NCBI RefSeq assembly: GCF_000346465.2
Contig: NC_034012.1
Coordinates: forward strand, 8,912,294 to 8,976,293
Length of the DNA: 64,000 nt
Direction of reading: 5' to 3'
Origin: Prunus persica
Taxonomy: Eukaryota > Streptophyta > Magnoliopsida > Rosales > Rosaceae
Made by a program: the position numbers and the translations under genes. Numbering within the stretch: the stretch's first letter is position 1; each line of letters opens with the position of its first letter. Below, piece after piece: positions 1 through 11,655 of this stretch. The notes under the pieces were generated by a model. The model saw nothing but the letters and a program-made list of their open reading frames with translations. It did no database searches and had not been told where the DNA came from.

Positions 1-80
1 AAATTCAGACCCAAAAGTGTATGCTTTTTTTTGTTGTTGAGAATTTGTTGCTGGTTTCTCAATCAACATACTTTGTGCAG

Positions 81-128
81 GAAAAAACAGCTGCTGTTGC
101 AAGAACAACTTTGAGGGACTTGCTGTAA
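81..128 (+). CDS. Last coding exon of an unidentified plus-strand gene (partial)
   Basis: A pyrimidine-rich intron end with acceptor TTTGTGCAG precedes a 16-codon stretch reading EKTAAVARTTLRDLL and a TAA stop at 126-128. The rest of the gene lies left of the window. The peptide is too short to assign a family, so no function is proposed. The AT-rich sequence that follows would be its 3' UTR and flank. The call rests only on the splice acceptor, the open frame and the stop, so it is tentative. Confidence 0.35.
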   Translation, partial: EKTAAVARTTLRDLL

Positions 129-1486
129 TTTTCTCTGCAGAAATGTTAGAAATAGTTTTAGCAAAAGAGAGTGGTTGGGATTTCAGTCGTAATATGGGCC
201 AGTCATCTTCTGCAATAACAACCCTTTATGTGCACAGCTGTAGCATTTTTTATGAACATGCTTTTCTTTCAATTTTCGTGAGCAATTTTGTCCAATTAAT
301 ATGGCAATTTTTAATTAGGTGCACGTAAGTGGGACAACTGAAAATTTTGAGAAAGGAAAAATGAAGACGATACATGAAACTGAAATTCAACCATGCGATC
401 TATCACCAGTGCTGTACATCATGAAGGTTTTGTATGCAATGACAGAGGAAATATCCGGGGAAGAGAGCCAGAAACATATTCAATGTGCACCTAGGAGGCT
501 AGACGATCTGTTCTCACTTAATTTGCCAATTTAACACGTTACACATTTATGCTATCATGCAAGAAAGTTTAGAATTCAGAAGACAATTGAATTTTCTTGC
601 ATTCCCTACAAGAATATGAAATAGAAACACGAGAAGAATCAATTTATATTGCATGAGGTAGGCACAATCACAACTTACATAAACAAATAACCTGAGAAAG
701 GACAGTGAAATTGATACCACAGCACTTTATTGATTGCACGAATCACGCAGGGTGGGTTTCATATCTGGACCTTGACCTCACTTGGTTCTATTCCTTGATC
801 GATACCCATAGTGAAGCTGTTAAGCCATATAAAAAGGCTTTAGAGGTTTCAACTTGACAAAGACGAGAAGTTGATTTGATGATCTTAAACAATTACTTTG
901 TTGAACTCATACCTATTCATGAATGCTACAGATGAATCGAGGAAAAATTTGACTAACAAACTTTTCTAAATATCTATGATACACGCAGATGCACTGTCAC
1001 ATAAAGACAACGGAAGATGGAGGGGAGAGGGAGAGGGAGAGGGAGGAGGATGACTTCCACAGAGGAGCTTGACAGGCTGAAGAACATGATTTTTAGTTTT
1101 CGGGTTGGTAATCAGCACCACTCTTCGCTTCAGCCTTCTTGCCTTGTTATGTCAAGATAACATCTTCTCTTACCTATTGAAAAAAAGAAAAGAAAAAAGG
1201 GCAGCCATGGATGAATTAGATTGGTATAAAATTAGCTTTACGTTTTACACGTCCATGCAGAGAAAGCCAGGCCACCACTTTCTTTGCAAGCAAAAAGTAG
1301 AACATAGCAGTTATCTGTGTAAATTTGACACTCAGAAGGATTGTACATGCAAGAAATGAGAAGACGATGGTTTCCGGTTGCTATAAAACCACAACAATAA
1401 TAGAGAATCGCCTCACAGAATAAAATAGATAGAAGATAACACTTACTTCAAAGACAACACATGTGCAGATTTCTTGTTGGCAAAAC
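129..1486. other. Intergenic / 3' flanks, no gene seen
   Basis: This is the stretch between the last exon of the left-hand gene and the 3' end of the SWEET gene. Short open frames near 143-534 and 1105-1359 show no family similarity, no splice context and no codon bias. A purine-rich GAGGGA tract lies near 1018-1050. The right part probably holds the SWEET2 3' UTR. Confidence 0.5.
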
Positions 1487-1692
1487 TTATGGATATGGAA
1501 CTATCAACGGTTCTCTGGAGTCTTCTTTAGATGAATCCTTATAGTAAAAGTACAAAGCTAACTGTATAATCCCCAAAATGGTTCCTATGCCATTTGGAAC
1601 CTGAAATTCATAAAGAAAGATACTGTTAGACAAGGGAAACTAGGAATACGTATTCTGAATTCACAGCTCCAATAGCTTTGCAAAAAATTAAG

Positions 1693-1734
<42 letters not shown>

Positions 1735-3913
1735 TCACGCAATCTTACATAAATGAAGAGATCGTAATTAAAAATTCCATAAAGAAAGAATGACGTGCTC
1801 ATTAGGAAGGTAGAAAGGGAGAGATAAAATGGCATAAATTCGACACTCTTTGTCCGGATCACCAAGTTCTGCAAAAATATAACAAAGTAAGTAGAGTAAG
1901 ACACACTAATACCAAATTAACGACACAGATCATCAATGCCTTGGATTAACTTACAATTATAAACATGGGAGAAGCAAACATTGATATGAGAGAAACACAA
2001 CTAAGCAGTCCAACAATCAGCCGGCGCATAACAAGGTCAGTCATTTGCAAGCTCCCAAAAACTATGATTGCAAATAGACCAAAATCTGCCAACAGAAATC
2101 CCAGCATCCTCACCTGGCAGCAACATTAAGGGGGAACTCATGACAGTTCAGAACATAAAAAGGGTTTCAGAAACTTCATCAAAGTAACAAGTGTGAGTGA
2201 TCTTGAAGGGATGTGTGACCTTTTTCGATTTCTCAGCATATATTATGAAGAGGGCTATGTAGACTAATTGAAACACTGCACCAGCTGAATTCACCGTCAT
2301 GATCAGTAAATTATCAGAAGATACAAGAGGCGATCCATACCATGTGCAGATCAAGCAGTTCAAAAGGGCATATATGTATGGCAGCCCTGAGAACTCTTCA
2401 GTTGAACGGTTTCTGATGATTCTTCTATATGTGTGTCTGAAAGTAAAAATAAATAAAGTTAATTAAAAACACAAACTGGTGAGTAAATGAACACAAATCC
2501 TACTGCACTTTCCTGTTTTCTGACATTCAATTATTACCAAACTCAATGAAACTTACATTGGTGAAAGAAACAGCCCAAAAGCAAATATGTTCCCTGTAAC
2601 AAATATTAAAAACAAGTGTAAGTGTGGAATCCCTATATGTGCATCTACATATACTATATATAATCGCAAATTTTCAATTGCGAGACATCACAGAGCACCA
2701 CAGGTTTTTTTTTATCACATTGACTGCAGGGTCAACTCAACATGTTTAACAGCATTGAGAGGCATTGCATAGGCGAAACACCTTGTAATAGCGTTGAGGA
2801 GCATCACGCATCAGCGTTGAAGAGCATCACACATCAGTAATATAATACGATAGAGTTTATATGTGTATGTGTGCGTATCCCAATACTATTCAACATTTCA
2901 TCAGAATACGAATAGTGGGAAAGAGTTCTCACTAATATTTGATATTTAGAATTGCCAAAGTATCTGGGTGTTTCTTTTTTAAAAGTTCTAAGACATGACT
3001 TGTTCAAATGTCCATGCATTAATACTAAAAAGCTGTGGTCTAGTCCCAAAAGTGACGTCTAAATTTCTCATTGTGCGCAGTTTGCGTCATTCAAGAACTC
3101 AAATATTATAAGAAGCAATCAATTTCTGAGAAGGTGCATCCAGTAGCTACTTAGATGGACTAATCCCACATTTCTGAATTCAACAGCTTAATTTAAAGTA
3201 AGCAGCAAAAGTGCATCTTGTTTTCTGGAAGCCAAAATCCTTTTAAGACAGTAGAACGCCATGTCAATATTTGCTTTCCTGTAATACCTCATTCCTATGG
3301 TTGAAATTTCTTTACTAAATAGGGGGGAAGAAAGACATTTTAAACAGGCACCAGTCAGGACTTTACTAAATAGGGGAAAAGAAAGACATTTCAAACAGAG
3401 ACCAGTCAGGAAAAACGCATGCACAAACAATTGGTTTCAAAGATCGTTCTCCCTATAAATCTTAGTGATAACGACTTTGACCTAACAATCCTGAAATAAA
3501 ATCACAATGTGGGCTGCTGAACCAATATGAAGACTTTTGCCCACTTGACTAAAATCAGCAATCTCCTCATTCAACAGAGCCAACAGTTTTCCACCAAAAT
3601 TGGCCCACTGGAATATCATATCATACACCAAAAGAAGAGGGGTTCCTTTGCTTTTGCAAGAAATGCAAGAACAATAAGGAATTGAAGCATGTAGAACAAA
3701 AACCAACAAGTTCCTCAAGTCAACCATAATAGTCTCATGGGATGTTAACATGGGTTTTCTTTGTTTAAGAATTTAAATGCCAAAACAGGAACAATCCAGA
3801 CAATGTTCAAAAACAAAACCCATGATTCAAAAAGGGATCTTGAGAATAATACCTGCGATTCCAGCTGCATCTCGGCAGATAATGAACACGGAATGTGAAG
3901 CAGAAAAAACCAT
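1487..3913 (-). CDS. SWEET2: SWEET2-like bidirectional sugar transporter, 235 aa, six exons
   Basis: This is a membrane uniporter of the SWEET (MtN3/saliva) family. Coding exons in transcript order are 3913-3853, 2593-2557, 2436-2220, 2113-1955, 1868-1749 and 1600-1487; all introns are GT-AG, the frame is continuous, and the stop is TAA at 1487-1489. The protein starts MVFSASHSVFIICRDAAGIAG. It has the two triple-helix MtN3 repeats, with family signatures STEEFSGLPYIYALLNC, WYGSP and TVNSAG in repeat 1 and VIRTKSVEFMPFYLSLSTFL and PNGIGTILGIIQLALY in repeat 2. It ends EPLIVPYP, like the clade I SWEET2 tail PLIVSYV. The 37-nt second exon is typical of the family. SWEET2 proteins are known vacuolar (tonoplast) hexose transporters; that location is inferred here. 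The gene looks intact. A GA microsatellite lies in the last intron. Confidence 0.92.
1694..1728. repeat. (GA)n microsatellite in SWEET2 intron 5
   Basis: A pure GA dinucleotide run of about 35 bp sits between exons 5 and 6 of the SWEET2 gene, just downstream of the exon 5 donor on the minus strand. Confidence 0.9.
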
Positions 3914-4191
3914 CAATGCCTTCAATTCCAACTCTGCACAAAACCCACACTAACCAGCCAAACAACAAACCCAAATCCGCCTTTCAAATAAAACCCAGGA
4001 GGCTTATAGTTAAACCCCTCTGCGCCACGGTAAGCAACAACAACAAAAAAGGTCTAAACTTGGCAACACAAGTGCTTGAGAAATGTAGAAAACAGCCTTT
4101 GCATAACCACAGCCTGCAGGTCCTTATTTATTATCAGCCTCTTATTATTTATTTATATTTAGAAAATTCACAGATATAGAACAGTACAAGG

Positions 4192-4193
<2 letters not shown>

Positions 4194-4239
<46 letters not shown>
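4194..4239. repeat. (GA)n microsatellite upstream of SWEET2
   Basis: A 46-bp GA run lies about 280 bp upstream of the SWEET2 start codon, so it reads as CT on that gene's sense strand. CT-rich tracts are common in plant 5' leaders and core promoters, and it may lie in the SWEET2 leader. The transcription start is not known. Confidence 0.9.
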
Positions 4240-4241
<2 letters not shown>

Positions 4242-7200
4242 TTGTATTTTTTATTTTTTTTGGTCGGAGAGCGAGGAGTTCTCTTGTGCTCCAAAAAATT
4301 AAAAAGAAGCTTGTGGCGTTTTCAAGTTTATTTTTCCAACGGGTGAAAACTTGAATGGAGTATGTTTATTTGGAGACGGGATGCTGATCTGGCATGATAC
4401 GGACGAAACTTCAAGTGGGCCCCCCATCACATGGTAGGACGACACTTATTTTAGCCCGTTTATCATATGTTTGTGATGTCGTTTACCAACCAGAATATGC
4501 AGATTAGGGTCCGCCCAAAGATTTGTCTCCCTGTACCACCTAAAGACAAAACCAACTCCCAATTAATTAACCTTAATCAACTCCACGTTATAATTTAGGG
4601 TCTAATAAACACGGGTTTCTTTGACCAAAAAATAATAATAAACATTGGTTTTTTATTTTTTTATTTTTAATCTTTTTTTTAAAGACATTTTCTATTAGGA
4701 ATGACGATAACATAATAAACTCACACAAACTAAACGAATACTAGAACCCGAATCCAAGCAATTGCTCCAAATCCAAACCACTTGCTTTTAATCACTTTTT
4801 TAGTCTTGAAAATAGTTAAATCATTAAGAGGTGATGCTGTTTTTTATTTTCTTTTACTCAAAGGTGATGTTGTTAATTGTTACTTTGGTAAGAAGATAAA
4901 TGAGGTGCGCGTGAGTTAATTTATTTATTTATGAGAATGAGATTGAATACAAATCAAAATCTGTGGAATGCAAAATTTCCTTCAAAATTTGATTCATAAA
5001 ATTCTATAATTCTGAAAATACCCTCCACGTTTCAAAGTTTATATTTCGCTATAAAATAAAAAAATTAGAATCGTGTTTTCAATCAATTTGTTTGTCATAT
5101 GCGAGTTATTTAGAAGCAATTATGGACGTCCAGGTAGCACAAGAATTTCGTTGGTGGGCCAAATCAAATCCTGTGAATCACACAGATAATAGAATAAGGA
5201 AAGGATTATCAAGAGGGAAAAAAAGAACGATCATGAATGATCATTATTTACAGAAAGAAAAATCATTAAATAATATATCTTCCCGCACATATTGAAAAGG
5301 ACATCAAAATGATGGGATGGATGAGAAATTTCTCGAGCGTTGGCCAAAAAAACATAAAAATTCCAAAAAAATTGTGATACACGATTGTGAAGTAATAAAC
5401 TAAAGATTATGAGATTTATTTAGGACCGATGCTGTCGGATATTTTACGTATTGAATCTGTGTTATAATTTATATTGATTCGATATATGATATTATGAGAA
5501 GAATTATTCTGATCATATCTAATTCCTTGCCGAAACATTTTTTAGAATTTTTTAGAAATTTTTTTTTTTTCGTTGAAACATGCTTCTAATATCTATTTAT
5601 AATGTGTTCTCAGATCAAATTTATACTTAAGGGCAAAACCAGTATTTTTTATATCTAATCGCGTGCAGTCTTTGGGATGACTTTTCGTGACCTCCAAAAC
5701 ATCCTCAGCCGCAGAGACTCCATATCTAATAGTAAAATACCAATTATTCAAAATAACAGAGTGATAAGGGTTTTCTTGTTTTTATTTTAGTATCATTCTA
5801 TATTTTATTTGGCTGCTTATATCAGCCATTATCTTATCTTATTTATTTTTGGTCGGAAGCTTTTGTCTCTTATAATTATAGGACGTGAACAACCTGAAGC
5901 AAAATTCATAAAAATTATAAGGAAAAGACAGTTTGCATGACTCAGATCACATCATAATCAGCCATTAGTTTAAGGGTGCTGCTATTTGTCATTAAAAACT
6001 TTCTTATAACGGGAATTAGGGTTTAGGTTTTGTTATATTCGGCCAATAATGCAATGACATGTGAAAAAATTATTCTGTGTGTCATTCCGCTATTGGCAAG
6101 GTATAACAAAAAGTGATATTTCCGTTGCACAAAAGTCTTTTTCGCTATTTTTACCATATTTGATGACCACCTCTTTAATATAAGTGGATTCCACATACAT
6201 AGAGAGATGATCAGCAAAGTAGTTCGTAAATGTAGTACAAATAGCATTATTGTTATTAGTTTAATTCCAAGACCTTTGTGTAAAATCTAATTATTTGCCA
6301 GCAAACGAAAGTACTAACTACTTCAACTTGGCAGCAATAATTGAGTAATACTGATAAATAATAAAAGCCAATCCCCAATGTATTTTTTCCATTCTTAATA
6401 TATATTTATTGTACATTATGTCCTATAAATAATTTACTTTTATACTTCTTTTTGCTTGGACAAAAAGAAAGTTCCAAAATTATAGGCTAAAAGCCAGGAG
6501 CAACGAAAGGGGCAGAGGCATGAATCATATGCCCAGTTTTCTCTGCAAATTTATTTTGGTTGTTTAATATTTTAATAAGCATATTTGTAGTGTGTTTGCT
6601 TAATTAATACGTATTAGCATGTGTTAAATCGGGAAGTATTAATATAAAAAGGACTGATCTGGGTAAGTCCACGTCGATATGCCGTGGAGAGATGTGATTC
6701 TACTTTTCCGCACGATCACTTTCAGCCTTCAATACGTATTTGGAAACAAGGAATATACAGCAAACCAGAAGGCACATTCTCTTTCCAATGATTTGAGTTT
6801 GACTCTATTTCAGAAGGGAAACCTGCCCCATTGGCAAATGGGCTTCCCTACTCCAATAAAACTTAGATGGACTTGCCCAATTGCGTACTCATTCTAAATG
6901 TGGACCTTGAAAAGAGGGAATACTTACTCCCAGAAGGGGCCTCTAAGCCTTCGAATCGGCCAGCTGCATAATTCCAAGAATTATGCCCACCACCCCCCCC
7001 ATTCAGCTCCTGCTGACACTTATTCCCCATGAGGAAAGCGAAAGGACACACACCAGCCTTGGCATGAAACCACAAAAGACCACTGCCGAACGCGCCAATC
7101 GCCAAGCCAAAATTCATAATTAATTTCCTACGTGTTCGTTAAGTGGAATACTACTGTTTTTCACTCCAATTTCTTAAATGTCCTTCGAAAATCACAAAAT

Positions 7201-9437
7201 CTTTCATTACACCCAGTCATATCTGCAGCTCCCACCAATCTTATCAAACTCTCTGCTTATATTGTGGTTTCTTCAATGTTTTAACCCCCTTATGGCCAAA
7301 TTCTGTCCATTTTAGCCCAAATCTTAACCTCTCGCTTCAAAAAAAATTTAACTCAAGCATATGCAACCCAAAGTCATTAACCAAGCCCCTACATAGATAA
7401 AATAATGGGTTCGCCACTGCATGTCTTGTGCCTTATTGTTTGCATTATGTGATTTGTTTGCCTTATTATTCATCCTTTTCAAACGATATCATGTTTGTGT
7501 GGTTGTTCGACACCGATTGCCAACAAAAACTAAAAGCTTCCGGTGTTGCATTTGCAAAGTTTTGGCATAATCAATAGTACCCCATTTGTTGTTTCGGAAT
7601 TCCTTGGATTTTTGATCACGTAAACATGGCCAGTCTTGAGATTTTGAGAGCCCTATGCAAAAATTAAATTAGAACCCTCACATATACAACTTTTATAATA
7701 TTAATATATATAATATAAAATAAAAAAATTTCGAGAGCCCTCAAAATCAAGAACCCTGTGCAGTGGCGCCACTTTACTATGTCAGGACTGCCCTTGCATG
7801 TACACAGAATTATCCTTTGAAATCATTATTAATATTCTCCTCATTTGCTAGATTTTTTTTATTGGCCAATCAAATATATTTTACGAGCAATATGTACAGA
7901 TGAAGATCATCAGAGTACTTTATTTATAAATAAAAAAAAAGGTCAAACTGTTCTTATTTTCTCTGTGATATTGATAAATAAATAAAAAGAAATTCCTCCA
8001 CTCCCCCTCCACAACTTACTTGCAGCTATTTAGCTTATAGTTTAAACCAAAAAAGAAAGAAAAACATGTGCTCTTCTGTTGCCCGTAATTTATGCTGGAA
8101 ACCAGGAATAATGCCAGGCTTCTGCAATTTTCTTTTGGTTGATAATCGGCACGTACTAAGTTTTGGGTCAATGATTACGTGGTACGTTGTAGCTAAGCAA
8201 AGTATATAATCTGTTTACAGCTGATCTGTCTAATATAAGATGCCGTGGTGGACCTGCAATTCACTTCAATATTGCATTACTTTCCGCCTTTCACTTCAGC
8301 ACGTTGCCGCCCATACTCATACTGCAACTGCATGCTTTCATCTTCAATTATGCTAGATCTGGATGATGATGAGGATGATTTTGTGATTGACATGTGTTTT
8401 TGACGAATATTCATTGTTTCTAAATTACGTTTTTATGTAAGTAGTCGGTTCTTCTTAGAGATTTATGTGAGATCGACGTAATTTGATATTTAATCTTACA
8501 TAAAAAAAGATGACTTTTCTCTACAGTAAAAATAAAGTATATGCCACGCCAACGATGTGAGCTCCTTAAAAATTGACAAGTAACTTGATAATTTATATGC
8601 CACGCCAACTTATAAGGAACAATGATTGCTTAACAAGATTTTTTCTTCAGCCAGGCACGACCATGTCTCATTGCAGTACTAGAGAAATGTCATCACAAAG
8701 TGACCGCTCTGATCAACTTCAATAAAACAATAAGAAAATGATAATTTGGTCTACTATATACAAAAACGTAGCAATTTAAAGGCGATTATGAATTTAAATC
8801 TTATAATAAACTAATTTTTAGTTTAGTGATACTTTTTTCTCAATATTAGAAGTTGTTTTAAACTCGAATCCTACCTCATTAGTGAAACGATAATCGTTAA
8901 GTAACGGAGAGACCAAAAGGGTCATTTGGTACTCTAATCAACCATTGCAGGCCTTCAGTGGCCCAACAACTGGCTGATCCACAAGGAGCAGATATTTGAT
9001 CCACCTCAAAATTTCGAAATACATTTCCAACTTTATAAATTTTGAATAGTACGTAATGACCAATTCCAGCTAAGTGCTAACGCATGACTTACCGTGTTGT
9101 GTGATATACAGAATATGCTCTTGATGTGACCAGCTATTATGTTGAGGCTCCTCAAATGGAACCTTTTTGTGTACAGCTTATTTCGGAATCATATCGAACA
9201 ATTTAGTGGTAATCATAATTATTATTAAGGCCACAATCATATCAATTATTTAAATTTGGAATAAATAAAATAAAATAAATAAAAGGAAAACAACAAGGGC
9301 CATTTGATTCATGGGAATGGGCCTTGCGATTGGAAAATGAAATGATTTTTTATGTTTGGTAAGTTCAAGTATGAGAAATGATTGTCTGGTATATAAGAAA
9401 AGGAAAATGCTAGAGAGACAAACTTTAGATACCAACT

Positions 9438-9513
9438 TGTGTACCATCTCTCTAATAGAGCATAAGACCTATTGTATTAGTGGGCTTCACCTCTATTAGA
9501 GAGATGGTACACA
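9438..9513. repeat. 23-bp perfect inverted repeat, 30-bp loop
   Basis: The left arm at 9438-9460 (TGTGTACCATCTCTCTAATAGAG in pieces: TGTGTACCATCT then CTCTAATAGAG) is the exact reverse complement of the right arm at 9491-9513. A 30-bp spacer separates them. It may be part of a small MITE, since the flank 'aatgctagagagacaaa' is MITE-like, or a hairpin-forming element. No target-site duplication was identified. Confidence 0.8.
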
Positions 9514-10320
9514 GTCCATAAGAAAATAGAGGAGGTGAGGAGAGGGAGGAAACGCAACCCTTCACCTCCATTGGTTTCATTTTCCCTTTTCATGGGAAAC
9601 TAAGGCAACATTAAATGCATATTTTTCATGACCATTTTACCCCATTAACAATTAAGAATTACATTATCATATTAAATGCATTTTTTAATTTTTTATTATC
9701 TAATATGGATATAATTGAAAAATTAAACAAACTTTATTTTACATTCCTATGCAAACCAAATATTGAAAAGAAAATAAAATGATATTTCCTAATTATTTTT
9801 CCCACATTACGCAAGCCAAATCATGTACGTTAATAATTGAAACTAGCCTCTTTGCACGTGCTTCCGCGCCTGAGAGAGATTTTTTTTAAAAAAAATTTGA
9901 AAAAATTTTTAGAATTAAAAAAGATAATGGGTAGTTGTGTTCCATAAAAATAGAATCTATTATCTAAATTTTATTTTAATTTTAATTTTTTAATATGAAA
10001 AAAGTGTAAATTTACCATATTATCCTCATTTAATTAATAATTTTAATTTTTAATATTTATATTAACTAGAGCATTTTTTGATATTTTGAATGTTTCATCA
10101 TTTTCTTTTTGATTTTGAAAAATTGTTTAAAATAACTTCGATTTTGGAAAACTGTTTTACTTGTGAACAACAGTCGGTAGCATTACTTATTTTGGAAATT
10201 ACAATTCTAGAAGGTTTTAAAATTTGGAAAAATGGAAAGTAGATTAAAAAAAAAGAAAAAAAAAAGAGGACATTCAACAAGTAAGTTCACTCAAAAGAAC
10301 AAAAAGAGCTCATAATGTAA

Positions 10321-10391
10321 AGATTTTATTGGGTGTTGTTAGGCTGATCAACCGGTCAACATACGTGTCCAGATTTTATTGGGTGTTGTTA
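10321..10391 (+). repeat. 21-bp direct repeat
   Basis: The 21-mer beginning AGATTTTATTGGGTGTTGTT occurs at 10321-10341 and again at 10371-10391, 50 bp apart start to start. It lies about 250 bp upstream of the RHM TATA box, so it is in the distal promoter. Confidence 0.8.
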
Positions 10392-10640
10392 AGAAGTCCA
10401 CTAGGCAGACCACAACTTCAAATGATATTGACCTCATAAGATCACAAATTTGACTTGCAAACTATTTTTCTTTTTTTAGTAAAGACTTGAAAACCAAATT
10501 TTTGCGCCCAACCTACCCCTACAAAAGAGGCGGCCCCACAAAACGTGTGCCGCTGTAATTCGATGAATCGGTAAAGGGTATTTCGGTCATTCAGTCTCTT
10601 CTACGGCTCTCCTCAACTGATTCTGAGATTCAGAGAGTCG

Positions 10641-10650
10641 TATATATATA
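10641..10650 (+). promoter_or_regulatory. TATA box of the RHM gene
   Basis: A TATATATATA run lies about 30 bp upstream of a CT-rich stretch (10675-10760) typical of a plant 5' leader. This leader then meets a GTAAGT donor at 10823. Together they place transcription start near 10675. Confidence 0.65.
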
Positions 10651-10822
10651 CGTAGAGACTCTGCACCTCCGGTCTTTCACAAATCAATCCGTGGCTCTCT
10701 CTTTTCTCTCTCATTTCTCTGTCTGAATTTCTCTCACTCTCTTTCTTCGCTAGCCTCTTGAGGCTTCTTCATCCAAATTTCTCTGTCTGGGGGTTGGTCG
10801 ATTTTGATCCAGGCCAAAATCC

Positions 10823-11642
10823 GTAAGTCAGCTTACTACTCTGTTTTCTGCAAATTGCGTGTTTTATTTCATGTAGCCAAAGAATTGCATTTCTGCATTA
10901 GTTTTTGTGTTTATGATTTTGGTACTTGTGAATTGGTGGATCTGTGATAGATATGTGGAATTTCAGTGTTTGTATACTAATTAGCTTTGATTTACTATCA
11001 TGACATTGCTTATTTTTTTATCTGGGATCTGTGAAACAAGAAATGGGTTCTCATGAATGGGGATCAGATCTTCATGTGTTTAATCCAAATGGGTGGGTGA
11101 TTTCGTATTGTCATTTATGCCTGAATATGCATGATCTGATATTTGATATATTGGGTCTGTTAGATTTAGTGAATGTTGTCCTGAATTTTGGTCTTGCTTG
11201 TTGTCTGGTGTTTGATATCGATTTGGGTCTGTTTACTTGCTTGTAGGTGAAGGAAAAAACATTTTAAAAAAAGTTAATGCTAGCATATCACGTTGGTAAC
11301 TTCTTAGGATACTGATGAGTCATTTCTAAGAAATTCATTGTGCAGGATGTGCTTGATTTGATGCTTTAGAGCTTTTAACGACCAACTTAAAGTAAATGTA
11401 ATGCTTGATTTCACTTTTCTTTTGCTCTGTTTTGTGAGAAACCAAGGGGATCTGTCATTGAACTGATCTGTTACCTGTGGTTTGACAATGTCCTACTAGT
11501 GCCATTTTAATTGCAGTTAGGGTTATGGGATTTTTTAAAGTTGTTTACATGTTTGTCAAACTGTGTGGTCGATTTTCACCTGTTTATTTGTTTTTATGTA
11601 ACTTCGTGTTCTCATTTTAGTCTTCTCATATTGCTTCTGTAG
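10823..11642 (+). other. Leader (5' UTR) intron of the RHM gene
   Basis: The donor GTAAGTCAGC at 10823 and the acceptor TTGCTTCTGTAG ending at 11642 bracket an 820-bp T-rich stretch with no coding potential. The acceptor lies 13 bp before the RHM start codon. Leader introns of this kind are common in highly expressed plant genes and often raise expression; that effect is inferred here. Confidence 0.7.
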
Positions 11643-11655
11643 AAGGTTCCTTGAC

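Larger units (their letters stand above)
4240..10620. other. AT-rich intergenic region with small repeats
   Basis: About 6.4 kb without a gene I can support. Open frames here (for example near 6679-7400) are short, lack splice context and resemble no family I know. The region contains AT-rich low-complexity tracts (notably 7690-7730 and 9860-10060), a C homopolymer near 6990, a 23-bp perfect inverted repeat (9438-9513) and a 21-bp direct repeat (10321-10391). Fragments of decayed MITEs are likely, but I cannot define their ends. Confidence 0.5.

Noticed and set aside
7400..7790. Two 'gtggcg' MITE-like ends (near 7410 and 7775)
   Set aside because: They face away from each other, so do not bound one element, and no target duplication was found.
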